The notes under the pieces were generated by a model. It was given only the letters and a program-made list of their open reading frames with translations, was not told the origin of the DNA and searched no databases. A stretch of 64,000 nt of DNA, from NCBI GenBank assembly GCA_964629885.1, contig CAZVRJ010000007.1:17501-81500 (forward strand), in the 5' to 3' direction. This document shows, in pieces, positions 18,135 to 25,820 of this stretch; within the stretch, counting starts at the first letter, position 1, and each line of letters starts with the position of its first letter. Origin of the DNA: CAYWCV01 sp964629885. Its GTDB lineage: Bacteria; Bacteroidota; Rhodothermia; Balneolales; CAYWCV01. The position numbers and the translations under genes were made by a program.

Positions 18135-19526
18135 TCAGCGCAGAGCTTCGATCGAGAAGGTCTCGTCGATTTCGCCCTGATAGTACTTGATGAGCTGCTC
18201 TTGGAAAATGAAGCGGAAAAGAGCTTGGATCCGGTTTGAAGATGCCTGCACAAAATCGGCATTGGCCTGCGTCAACTCGATGAGTGTGCTGGCGCCGACG
18301 TTGTACCGCTCCTGAGCCGTTTGAAATGCACGCTCGGATGCTATGAGTGCTTTTTGTGTGGTTTCGAGTTCCTTGGTGTAGCCGATGTAATCGGTATAGG
18401 CTTGAGCTACTTCCTGAATTACGGTGTATTCGATGTTTTCACGATCAAGCTGGGCATTCTTGTAGTTGATGCGTCCGGCCTGAACGGTTCGCCACGTGTT
18501 CAGACGCGTAAAAATCGGTATCTGCATGCTCATCCCAACGCTGTTACCGATGTTTACATCGAAAAACTGTGTTGAAAACTTCTCGATGTCCCTGGATATT
18601 GGGTTGCGCTGGCGGTCAGAGTAAGAGGTGCGAAAGCTTCCGTTGGCCGATAAGGTCGGCAGACGGGCACCCTCGGCCGACTTAAGATTGTAATAGGCGA
18701 TCTTGATCTGTGCGTCCTGTGCAGCAACATCGCTCCTGTTGGCCATGGCCCTTTCAATCATGCTGCGCAGGTTCATTTCGCGCACTTGGATCATGTTTTC
18801 GTTCAGCTCAGGGGTCACATACTGATAGTTGCCGAGTGGATCGATCTGAAGCTGGCGAATCAAGCGAAGCTGATTGTTGGCGGCCGCATTCTGGCGTTGT
18901 GTGAGCACAAGCTCTGCGTTTGCAACGATCGACTCCTGGTTGAATTGGTCAATGAGCGGACGTGCACCGACCTCGACTTGCGCTAGTATCTGCTCAAGCT
19001 GACGGCGTGATGACTCCAAGTTCTCCTCAGAAATCTGAATCAACTCCTTGTCGAGCACCACTTGTAAATAGGCTGTCGCAACACCGAAGATGATGGATTG
19101 CCGAATCCTGCGCTCATTTTCATTAGCACTTACCAAGGCCGTCTGGCTTGAGCGCAAATTGTAGATGTTCCTCAATCCGGAGAAAAGAGTGATACCACCA
19201 CCAATAGATCCACTGGCACTCTCAGTTATAATATTACCGTATGTCAGTGTAACCTGATCGAACTGCTGACCTGATGATCTGTTGAATCCCAAGTTGGCAT
19301 TCAGGTTTGGCGCAAACTGAGCGTAGGCGTTTTTGATGTCATACTCGGCCAAATCGATCGCGTTTTGGGCACGCTTCATCTGGAAATTGTTCTCAAGTGC
19401 AATACGAATTGCATCTTCAAGTGTGATTCGTTGGGTCACTTGTGCCTGAGTTACACTCGAAAGAGCAAGACAAAGCGTAGCGAGCAAAAGTAGCTGCCTG
19501 TGCATAATCGGTTTTAGAATGTTCAT
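18135..19526 (-). CDS. TolC-family outer-membrane efflux protein
   Basis: The protein has a signal peptide with a hydrophobic core at about 11-24 and a likely cut after AQA (near 29). Two repeats of the OEP type follow, each with long amphipathic helices and strands, for example TLEDAIRIALENNFQMKRAQN at the start of the first and NRIQALFRFIFQEQLIKYYQGEI near the end of the second. At 463 residues it has the usual length. It forms the outer-membrane exit duct for the MacAB-like exporter. It begins the tight downstream unit, 36 bases ahead of the macA-like gene. Substrate class (drug, lipoprotein-like molecule, peptide) cannot be told. Confidence 0.92.
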   Translation of the reverse strand: MNILKPIMHRQLLLLATLCLALSSVTQAQVTQRITLEDAIRIALENNFQMKRAQNAIDLAEYDIKNAYAQFAPNLNANLGFNRSSGQQFDQVTLTYGNIITESASGSIGGGITLFSGLRNIYNLRSSQTALVSANENERRIRQSIIFGVATAYLQVVLDKELIQISEENLESSRRQLEQILAQVEVGARPLIDQFNQESIVANAELVLTQRQNAAANNQLRLIRQLQIDPLGNYQYVTPELNENMIQVREMNLRSMIERAMANRSDVAAQDAQIKIAYYNLKSAEGARLPTLSANGSFRTSYSDRQRNPISRDIEKFSTQFFDVNIGNSVGMSMQIPIFTRLNTWRTVQAGRINYKNAQLDRENIEYTVIQEVAQAYTDYIGYTKELETTQKALIASERAFQTAQERYNVGASTLIELTQANADFVQASSNRIQALFRFIFQEQLIKYYQGEIDETFSIEALR

Positions 19527-19706
19527 GGGATAAGACTCATTTACTTAAACGGATGTTGGCTGAAATAGTTACAGTACAATTGCGGTGACCTCACGAAACC
19601 GCAAAAGGTACATCTTTGCAAGATAGGCATTTGCCTGTCAGGCATAGCCTACTAGAACCCTATAGGGGCGGTAAACGTTTGCAAAAAAAACGTTAAAAAG
19701 CTTAGC
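19527..19706. promoter_or_regulatory. Upstream region of the tolC-macA-macB unit
   Basis: This 180-base gap probably holds the promoter of the exporter unit and the end of the small-protein trio. On the minus strand a near-match to the Bacteroidota -7 element (TACCTTTTG, one extra T versus TAnnTTTG) lies near 19602-19610. An AACGTTT/AAACGTT inverted repeat with a T tract lies at 19673-19693, just past the upstream gene, and may act as a weak terminator. Both are tentative. Confidence 0.3.
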
Positions 19707-20114
19707 TCAGCTAAGATTTTCTTCTTCGCTATTGTAAGGCTTAGGTGGAGGAGTGAAGCGTCCAGAAAGCAAATCCTCGACCGATGACACTGCAAATGCA
19801 ATCCCCCTGTTCATAAGCATTCGCTTCATTTCTCCAAAAAGTGATGGCCCCTGAGGAGCGCCAACTATAACCGACTTTTTACTTTTCCTTGATGATCCGA
19901 GAAGTATTCCCATGCCAACCGCTATTCCCAGTGCGGCCATAGGATAACGTCGGATCCAGTGACGTGGGTCCGATTTTTGCTGTATGCTTTCTTTTATGTC
20001 GTCGATATTGCCCTCGAACTCACGCTCTATAGACCTTAGTTCCTGCTTAAGCTGGGCTCTTCGCTGATCTATGTCGCTCAACTTATTAATTTGGGCCAGT
20101 TCTTTGCTATCCAT
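19707..20114 (-). CDS. Small membrane-anchored protein with N-terminal coiled coil, unknown function
   Basis: I do not recognise a specific family. The 135-residue protein starts with a charged helical region (about 1-50, repeated Lys/Glu/Gln, likely coiled coil), then a Pro-Gly-Ala-rich hydrophobic segment (about 57-75, AALGIAVGMGILLGSS) followed by a positive patch RKSKK, and a short C-terminal tail with FTPPPKPY. This resembles DUF3618/YqjD-like proteins, whose single membrane segment sits beside a soluble helix. It is the third gene of a trio with 1- and 5-base gaps, all small membrane proteins, so a common envelope role is inferred. Confidence 0.7.
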   Translation of the reverse strand: MDSKELAQINKLSDIDQRRAQLKQELRSIEREFEGNIDDIKESIQQKSDPRHWIRRYPMAALGIAVGMGILLGSSRKSKKSVIVGAPQGPSLFGEMKRMLMNRGIAFAVSSVEDLLSGRFTPPPKPYNSEEENLS

Positions 20115-20115
20115 A

Positions 20116-20505
20116 TCAGTCGAGGTTATTCTTTGAAATTAGCTCTATAAATTGGTTCAGCATCCATCTCTTGGTGCCTTCGTACAATATTCGAGGCTTT
20201 TTGTTAAACAGTAATACTCCAATAACCAACAATGGCACGGCAGTGATCAGATAACCAAGTGCGGTGCTGTCGAGCAGTTCGCCTATGTAATACGACAAAC
20301 CCATCATTGCAAACAAAACGGCTATTCCTAGAGTAATGCCACCAAATATGATGAACAAAAGTCGAGACAAAATGACAGAGACGCCCTCACTTAAGTCGAG
20401 TGCCATCAATTCCAGGCGTTTTTCGAGCATCATGCGGACCTCACTTGGCATGCGCTTCACAGCATCCTGAATCGTATCGGGGTCAGTGTCTTCTGTCCTC
20501 TTCAC
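20116..20505 (-). CDS. Holin-X/YqjE-like small membrane protein
   Basis: This 129-residue protein has two predicted membrane helices (about 45-70 and 80-102), flanked by a charged N-terminal helix with MPSEVRMMLEKRLELMALDL and a C-terminal amphipathic tail ending NNLD. The arrangement matches the phage-holin-like YqjE/Holin-X family (PF07332), which in other bacteria is found beside YqjD/ElaB-type membrane proteins. Despite the family name nothing here suggests lysis. It sits between the 70-residue and 135-residue genes with 1- and 5-base gaps. Function is inferred only at the level of envelope-associated. Confidence 0.75.
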   Translation of the reverse strand: MKRTEDTDPDTIQDAVKRMPSEVRMMLEKRLELMALDLSEGVSVILSRLLFIIFGGITLGIAVLFAMMGLSYYIGELLDSTALGYLITAVPLLVIGVLLFNKKPRILYEGTKRWMLNQFIELISKNNLD

Positions 20506-20510
20506 GTGAT

Positions 20511-20723
20511 TTATCGGTTACGTGATATCAATCTGCCAAGCAAGTAGCCAAACACGGCACCTGCCACAATCGACTCAACAGGATGCTTCTTCACTAAATG
20601 CACGGTCTTCCGTTTAACCTGCGATAGTCGAACATCCAGTTCCGATTCTTTTAGGAAGTCACTGCCTTGGCGGGCGATTGCCAAGATGGTTGATTCTACT
20701 CTGTCTACAACCTCGTCTAACAT
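20511..20723 (-). CDS. YqjD/DUF883-like small inner-membrane protein
   Basis: At only 70 residues, it has an N-terminal amphipathic helix and a C-terminal membrane segment VAGAVFGYLLGRLIS. The motif KHPVESIVAGAVFGYLLGR is characteristic of YqjD/ElaB (DUF883) proteins, which in E. coli tether ribosomes to the membrane in stationary phase. It is the first gene of the trio. A good candidate promoter lies just upstream (20774-20802). Confidence 0.75.
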   Translation of the reverse strand: MLDEVVDRVESTILAIARQGSDFLKESELDVRLSQVKRKTVHLVKKHPVESIVAGAVFGYLLGRLISRNR

Positions 20724-20773
20724 ATCTCAAAATGATTATAGGTTTGGCTGATGGAAATGAATTAACTCCATCT

Positions 20774-20802
20774 AATATACCTATACATGATGTCGACTTC
20801 AA
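20774..20802 (-). promoter_or_regulatory. Candidate promoter for the YqjD-like trio
   Basis: Read leftward, TTGAAG (20797-20802) is separated by 17 bases from TATATT (20774-20779), with the start codon about 50 bases further. Both boxes are close to the sigma-70 consensus, and the same box and spacing recur upstream of sucD. It implies the trio can be transcribed independently of the permease genes. Confidence 0.45.
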
Positions 20803-20825
20803 AAGATCCCGACATGATGCCGATA

Positions 20826-22055
20826 TTACTCGTAACGAAGCGATTCGATAGGATCCAAACTTGCCGCCTTAACCGCCGGATATACGCCAAATATGAGCCC
20901 GATCAATGTCATCACTGCCACCCCGAGCAATGCCGACCCCCATGGAATGACAAACCGCGCTTCCATCATTATCGCAAGCATGTTGCCTCCGATAATTCCT
21001 AAAACGATTCCGATTAATCCACCGAGCTGGCAAATAAAAATGGCTTCAATGATGAACTGTTGACGAATGGCTTTCTTGGTAGCTCCCACGCTTTTACGGA
21101 CGCCAATTTCACGGGTTCTCTCGGTTACCGACACCAGCATGATGTTCATAACTCCAATACCGGCACCCAAAAGGGCTATTCCACCCACCACAAAGGCAAA
21201 AATGCCCAGTACGCCAGTAAAACTGTCGAATGCGCTGGTCAGAGAATTATTTGTTACTACTTCAAAATCGTTGGCTTTGCCAGGTTCGACTTTTCGCGAT
21301 GCCCGTAATATGCCTATAAGCTCATCCATAGTCGCCGGAATTGCCGTGATGCTTGGCGATTGGACCTGAATGCCAATGTTTCTCCATTCCCCTCCGCCAT
21401 ACAACTGAAGCAGTCTCGTGTATGGAGCAAGAACGACACGGTCTTGCGACTGGCCAAAAATGGCCCCACGTTTGTCCATTACGCCGATAACTGTGTATGT
21501 CTGACCCTCAATTCTGATTTTCTTACCCAATGCACTCTCATTTGCAAACAGCTCAACCCGGATGTCTTCGCCGATAACCACCACAGATCGAGCATAGGTC
21601 ACATCTTCGGCATTAATGTCTCTACCTTCGGCAATAGTGGCGTTGTTATTGATCATCCAATGTTCGTTACTCCCTCTGAGAGGCACGTTCGGCTCCGTCT
21701 CCTTATCGTTATAGCTTACCTTGTTGAATGCAAAAGTCGTAACTGGACTCACAGCCCTCGCCAAGTTGGCTCGGTCGCGGATGGTTTCGAACTGATTGAA
21801 CGTGATGTTCTTTCGGTTCCGGTATTCGCTCATGTCTCCACCCATCTGCACCGCCGGGAATTTCTGCACTGTTATGACATTCCCGCCCAACAGTGTGAGA
21901 GAATCTTTGAAGAAGCCGTCTAGAACACTAACGGCGGTCGATGATCCGATTACGGCGAACACACCCACAACAATGGCCACCATAGTGAGGAACGACCTAA
22001 GTTTGTTCGCAGCAAGCGAACCCATCGCCATTTTGAAGACGTCAATCAAATTCAT
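20826..22055 (-). CDS. MacB-type ABC transporter permease
   Basis: This 409-residue protein has one N-terminal membrane helix (about 20-42, LRSFLTMVAIVVGVFAVIG), a large periplasmic MacB-core domain (about 45-280), and three C-terminal helices (about 285-395), ending in the family motif PIESLRYE. This is the FtsX-like permease layout. There is no ATPase domain, so the subunit must pair with a separate ATPase, probably the one at 16000-16710. The next gene upstream is a paralogue of identical length, so the two may form a heterodimer. Signature MLVSVTERTREIGVRKSVGAT lies between helices 2 and 3. Confidence 0.92.
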   Translation of the reverse strand: MNLIDVFKMAMGSLAANKLRSFLTMVAIVVGVFAVIGSSTAVSVLDGFFKDSLTLLGGNVITVQKFPAVQMGGDMSEYRNRKNITFNQFETIRDRANLARAVSPVTTFAFNKVSYNDKETEPNVPLRGSNEHWMINNNATIAEGRDINAEDVTYARSVVVIGEDIRVELFANESALGKKIRIEGQTYTVIGVMDKRGAIFGQSQDRVVLAPYTRLLQLYGGGEWRNIGIQVQSPSITAIPATMDELIGILRASRKVEPGKANDFEVVTNNSLTSAFDSFTGVLGIFAFVVGGIALLGAGIGVMNIMLVSVTERTREIGVRKSVGATKKAIRQQFIIEAIFICQLGGLIGIVLGIIGGNMLAIMMEARFVIPWGSALLGVAVMTLIGLIFGVYPAVKAASLDPIESLRYE

Positions 22056-22066
22056 ATGATACCTGG

Positions 22067-23296
22067 TTATTCGTAGCGTAGAGATTCAATTGGGTTGGAG
22101 TGTGCTGCTCTGCGGGCCGGAAGGTAACCAAACAACACACCAACTGCCGTACAGATGAGGAATGCCCCCGCCACTGTGCTCCAGTCCATATATGCGACAA
22201 AAAACTGGTTGATGAGCTGCGTGACCCCAACCGATATGAGCACCCCGACAGCCCCTCCCAAGCAACAAACTGCCACTGCCTCGATAAGGAACTGCAACAT
22301 TATTTGATACGATTTGGCACCGACTGCCTTTCGGATGCCAATCTCTTTTGTGCGCTCCTTAACGGACACGTACATGATGTTCATCACGCCTATTCCGCCT
22401 ACAAACAGTGATAGTCCAGTTAAGAAAATACCAATGCCATAAATGGCACCCGTCATCATCTGATATTGCTGGCGGAACACATCCAGCTTGTTGATGGCAA
22501 AATTATTTTCGGCCTTGGCATCTAGCTGACGAATGCGACGCATGATGCCCTCGAGTTCGTACTCACCAGCTTGAAGCGATTTTTCATCGTCGTACTTTAT
22601 CTGTAACGATACACCACGACGCAGACCGTAGATGCGGCCGTATGCCCCAATAGGGAGCAATATTTGGTTGTCAAAATTCTGCATGCCCAGAAAATTGCCC
22701 TGTTTTGCCAACTTCCCGATCACCTCGAATCGCTGTCCACCGATGCGCACCGATTTTCCGATGGAGTTACCCTGCGGAAATAAAACTTCTTCGACACTTG
22801 CCCCAATAATGGCCACACGTTTCGAGCTTTGGTTTTCTTCGTACGTAAAAAACCTGCCGTCTTCCAGATCGATCGTGTTTGTGAGGCTATAATCGGGCGT
22901 AACCCCCGATATGGTTACTCCATTGGCATATTTGTCCGTCGATCGCACCGTAACCGTGCGTCTTGCTACAGCCGACGCCGCAGATACGTACTGGCTGTAT
23001 TGCTTGATTTTGTCGGCATAATCGACCTCCATCTCGGGGCGATTTATATACAGCCACCATTTGTAGTTTGGTCCTGGATTCCAAGGAAACTTTTCGACGT
23101 AGAGCACGTTTGTGCCCAACATGGCCATACTATCTTCGAACGATCGGTTCACACCGTTGATGGTTGTGTTCATGGCCGTGACGGCCACAATTCCGATAAT
23201 GATTCCGAACATGGTGAGGAATGCCCTCACCTTATTGGCACGTATGGCGGTGAAGGCAATTTTAACGCCCTCCCACACACTGCGAAGATAGATCAT
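22067..23296 (-). CDS. MacB-type ABC transporter permease (paralogue)
   Basis: Same architecture as the downstream neighbour: N-terminal helix (about 24-44), periplasmic MacB core, three C-terminal helices and a terminal PIESLRYE. The reading frame stays open up to a TTG at 23356, but I prefer the ATG at 23296 because it gives 409 residues, exactly the length of the paralogue, with the RAFLTM motif at a matching position. It is separated from the paralogue by 11 bases, so they form one operon. The divergent bshB1 lies across a region of about 180 bases. Confidence 0.9.
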   Translation of the reverse strand: MIYLRSVWEGVKIAFTAIRANKVRAFLTMFGIIIGIVAVTAMNTTINGVNRSFEDSMAMLGTNVLYVEKFPWNPGPNYKWWLYINRPEMEVDYADKIKQYSQYVSAASAVARRTVTVRSTDKYANGVTISGVTPDYSLTNTIDLEDGRFFTYEENQSSKRVAIIGASVEEVLFPQGNSIGKSVRIGGQRFEVIGKLAKQGNFLGMQNFDNQILLPIGAYGRIYGLRRGVSLQIKYDDEKSLQAGEYELEGIMRRIRQLDAKAENNFAINKLDVFRQQYQMMTGAIYGIGIFLTGLSLFVGGIGVMNIMYVSVKERTKEIGIRKAVGAKSYQIMLQFLIEAVAVCCLGGAVGVLISVGVTQLINQFFVAYMDWSTVAGAFLICTAVGVLFGYLPARRAAHSNPIESLRYE

Positions 23297-23474
23297 GAGC
23301 AGGGATTTCGTGTAACGATCTTCAAGTATACGGAGGTAGCGTACTTTTCGTTTCAATCTTTTTTTTGAAGATCATTATTTGAGAAAAACACGAACTATTT
23401 ACCTGTGGAAATCTGCGTCCCCTGTAGTAACATAAGTCGTATCTTCGTGCATAACCAATCATATGCTTCTAACC

Positions 23475-24218
23475 ATGAAACTCGACGTTCTCGCTATAGC
23501 CGCTCATCCCGACGACACGGAGTTAAACTGTGCCGGTACGCTAGCCGCATTGGTTCGTCAAGGATTAAGGGTCGGTGTGTTAGATCTAACCCGCGGCGAA
23601 ATGGGAAGCCGTGGAACCCCGGAAGGGCGATTAACTGAAGCTACAGAAGCGGCCAGAATCCTTGGGGTGTCAATCCGCGAAAATCTGTCACTTCCCGACT
23701 GTGGTTTGGACAATACGCCTGAGCATCGGTTGGCAATCGTACGAGCCGTGCGCAAATTTCGACCCGATGTTTGTTTCATCAATGCTCCTTCCGATCGCCA
23801 TCCCGATCATGGAAACGCGAGCCGGCTCACGACCGATGCCTTGTTTTTTGGTGGACTCTCTAAATTGGTCAGTATGGACGATAACGGCGACGTTCAGGAG
23901 CCTTGGCGCCCCTTTCACATCTTACACTTCATGCAGGACAGACCATTCGAACCAGATTTTGTGTTCGACATCAGCGACACTATCGACATCAAGGAGAAAG
24001 CCATCTTGGCATTCAAGTCGCAGTTCAATGTGCACGATGCTGGTGATGAGCCTCAGACCTATATATCGAGACCAAGTTTCTTTGAGTCGATACGGGCCCG
24101 TGCAAAACATTTCGGGCACTTGGTTGGGGTAGATTACGGCGAGGGCTTCCTCTATCAAGGTAAACCAATTCCACTGCGTGACCTGAATTTATTCTTGGGA
24201 TCTAAACCGACGCGCTGA
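23475..24218 (+). CDS. bshB1: Bacillithiol biosynthesis deacetylase BshB1
   Basis: This LmbE-type zinc deacetylase removes the acetyl group from GlcNAc-malate to give GlcN-malate, the second step of bacillithiol synthesis. The metal motif HPDD (11-14) with Glu16 and the second His-Pro-Asp-His (109-112) are visible. The DVLAIAAHPDD and DRHPDHGN context is closest to BshB1, not to mycothiol enzymes. I use the ATG at 23475, since MKLDVLAIAAHPDD is the usual N-terminus; an in-frame ATG at 23463 would add four residues. The partners BshA and BshC are not in the window. The stop is only two bases from the convergent lipoprotein gene. Confidence 0.9.
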   Translation: MKLDVLAIAAHPDDTELNCAGTLAALVRQGLRVGVLDLTRGEMGSRGTPEGRLTEATEAARILGVSIRENLSLPDCGLDNTPEHRLAIVRAVRKFRPDVCFINAPSDRHPDHGNASRLTTDALFFGGLSKLVSMDDNGDVQEPWRPFHILHFMQDRPFEPDFVFDISDTIDIKEKAILAFKSQFNVHDAGDEPQTYISRPSFFESIRARAKHFGHLVGVDYGEGFLYQGKPIPLRDLNLFLGSKPTR

Positions 24219-24220
24219 CA

Positions 24221-24850
24221 CTATTCAATGATGGCCAAAATGCGCTTGTAGTTGATCGCCTTGGCGAACTCGGATAATAATTTTCCATCGGGGATATCGG
24301 TGGCACTTATGGTGACCAACGTGTTGTCGCTCAGTAGAAGGTTGATTTCACCCGTTTTGTAAAATGGGTCGTACTCCTCGATCGCCTTGAACCCGCCGTA
24401 CGTGGTGCTCTGTTTACCAGTGTCCTTGGCTATCATCGGGTTAGTAAGGAAGGATGCCAGACTGCTCACCATGGGTGAATTGGCGATTATGCTAATAATC
24501 ACTTTCGATGCCTGTGCGCTTGTATTATTTCGGTACGACTTGAAGAATGCTATCCCTGTTGCAGGGTCAGCTGCCATTGTACCCGATTGGATGTAAGACT
24601 CCAAGTCGTCATATGGAGTATAATTGCCAATTTTTAAAGGAAGACACTTATTGAACTCGCGAGTCATTTCCTCCCAAATCTCTTTTCGAGTAGACTGAAT
24701 GTTGCCTTCAAGATCTTGCAGCCTCTGGGGCTTGAGCACCGTGTTGGTAGTGTTCGACTTCTTTTCGTTTTGAACTTGAGAATACGCTGTATCGCAGGCG
24801 CCAACGGCCAGATATGCTAGGAATAAAGAGATAGTGACCAGACGGATCAT
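24221..24850 (-). CDS. Putative lipoprotein or exported protein of unknown function
   Basis: I do not recognise the family. The 209-residue protein has an N-terminal hydrophobic segment (about 4-17) ending in AVGAC, so Cys19 may be a lipid-attachment site, although Gly before the Ala is not ideal for a lipobox. A Ser/Thr/Asn-rich stretch follows (residues 25-45). The mature part has no obvious motif. The repeated mention of short polar loops (ADPATG, TSAQAS, SDNTLV) suggests a small globular exported domain. It is convergent with bshB1 and lies downstream of the suhB-like gene by 160 bases with nothing identifiable in between. Confidence 0.6.
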   Translation of the reverse strand: MIRLVTISLFLAYLAVGACDTAYSQVQNEKKSNTTNTVLKPQRLQDLEGNIQSTRKEIWEEMTREFNKCLPLKIGNYTPYDDLESYIQSGTMAADPATGIAFFKSYRNNTSAQASKVIISIIANSPMVSSLASFLTNPMIAKDTGKQSTTYGGFKAIEEYDPFYKTGEINLLLSDNTLVTISATDIPDGKLLSEFAKAINYKRILAIIE

Positions 24851-25010
24851 TAAAGAATGACTTCTTACATTATCGGATTGACAACAACAACCGGTTTCAA
24901 TGTAAGTCCTTGAGACCTAAACGGCAACCGTAGTTTGGCGATTGACGCATTTACGACAGTAAGCTTGCGCAATCTCATCAAGAACGCCGCAGCTTGTCGA
25001 AAATTGTGAA

Positions 25011-25808
25011 TCATTGCAGTTCAGGAGCCGTTTCATGGATACATTTTTGCACCCATTGTTGAATTTGGGGGTTTCCTGCAATAATTCGGCGGCCTAGCAG
25101 CCAATCGTTGCCGCCATGGAAATCGGTAACGATACCCCCCGCTTCCAATACCAACAATGCACCAGCGGCCAGATCCCAAGGTTTGAGATTCATCTCGTAA
25201 AAAGCATCGAGTCTTCCGGCTGCAACACAACACAGATCATATGCGGCGCTACCTGGCCTACGCAAGCCCTCGGTTTCGATTAGAATCTTCTGGGTGAGTT
25301 TCAAAAGAGATGTGTAGTCCATACCCTCATGGACTGGGAATCCTGTACCGATCAGTGTATTCGTCGGGTCAGAAATCGATGATACGCTTACCGATTTACC
25401 GTTCAGTTTGGTACCGCCGCCACGAACAGCCGTAAAGAGCTCATTGCGCGACACCTCTAAAACTACGGCAATTAGCGGCGTAAGGTCGTCGTATAGGGCT
25501 ATGGAAATGCAATATGGTGGAAATCCGTGTGCGAAATTCGTCGTCCCGTCGATGGGATCGACAATCCATCGGCGTCCTGTGGTTAAGTCTTCAGGTGAGC
25601 CCTCTTCGCCTAAAAAAGCATCGCCAGGAAAAGCTTCGGTGATAATTCCTCGAATGATAAGCTCTGCAGCCACGTCGGCATCGGTTACCAAATCATACTT
25701 CTCTTTCGACCGAATCTTCAGGTTACTCCTGTTCTGATCATACTCTCTAACCTTCTCTGCCGCCCTCTTTGCTGCTTTAACAGCAACATCCAACTCATTG
25801 TCGTACAT
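25011..25808 (-). CDS. Inositol monophosphatase family protein (SuhB-like)
   Basis: This 265-residue Mg2+/Li+-sensitive phosphatase has the family motifs GEEG (67-70), DPIDGTTN (84-91, two metal ligands) and PWD (210-212). In bacteria, relatives hydrolyse inositol or other sugar phosphates, and in E. coli SuhB also assists ribosomal RNA transcription. It lies 12 bases downstream of dnaG in the same direction. The substrate is not predictable, so I keep a family-level name. Confidence 0.92.
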   Translation of the reverse strand: MYDNELDVAVKAAKRAAEKVREYDQNRSNLKIRSKEKYDLVTDADVAAELIIRGIITEAFPGDAFLGEEGSPEDLTTGRRWIVDPIDGTTNFAHGFPPYCISIALYDDLTPLIAVVLEVSRNELFTAVRGGGTKLNGKSVSVSSISDPTNTLIGTGFPVHEGMDYTSLLKLTQKILIETEGLRRPGSAAYDLCCVAAGRLDAFYEMNLKPWDLAAGALLVLEAGGIVTDFHGGNDWLLGRRIIAGNPQIQQWVQKCIHETAPELQ

Positions 25809-25820
25809 ATATATAGATAT

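Noticed and set aside
20116..20505. Prophage or lysis module because of a holin-like protein
   Set aside because: No endolysin, capsid or integrase nearby. The neighbours match a chromosomal YqjD/Holin-X envelope trio.
23297..23356. TTG-initiated extension of the MacB-type permease
   Set aside because: The paralogue aligns at the later ATG with identical length, so the extension is unlikely.
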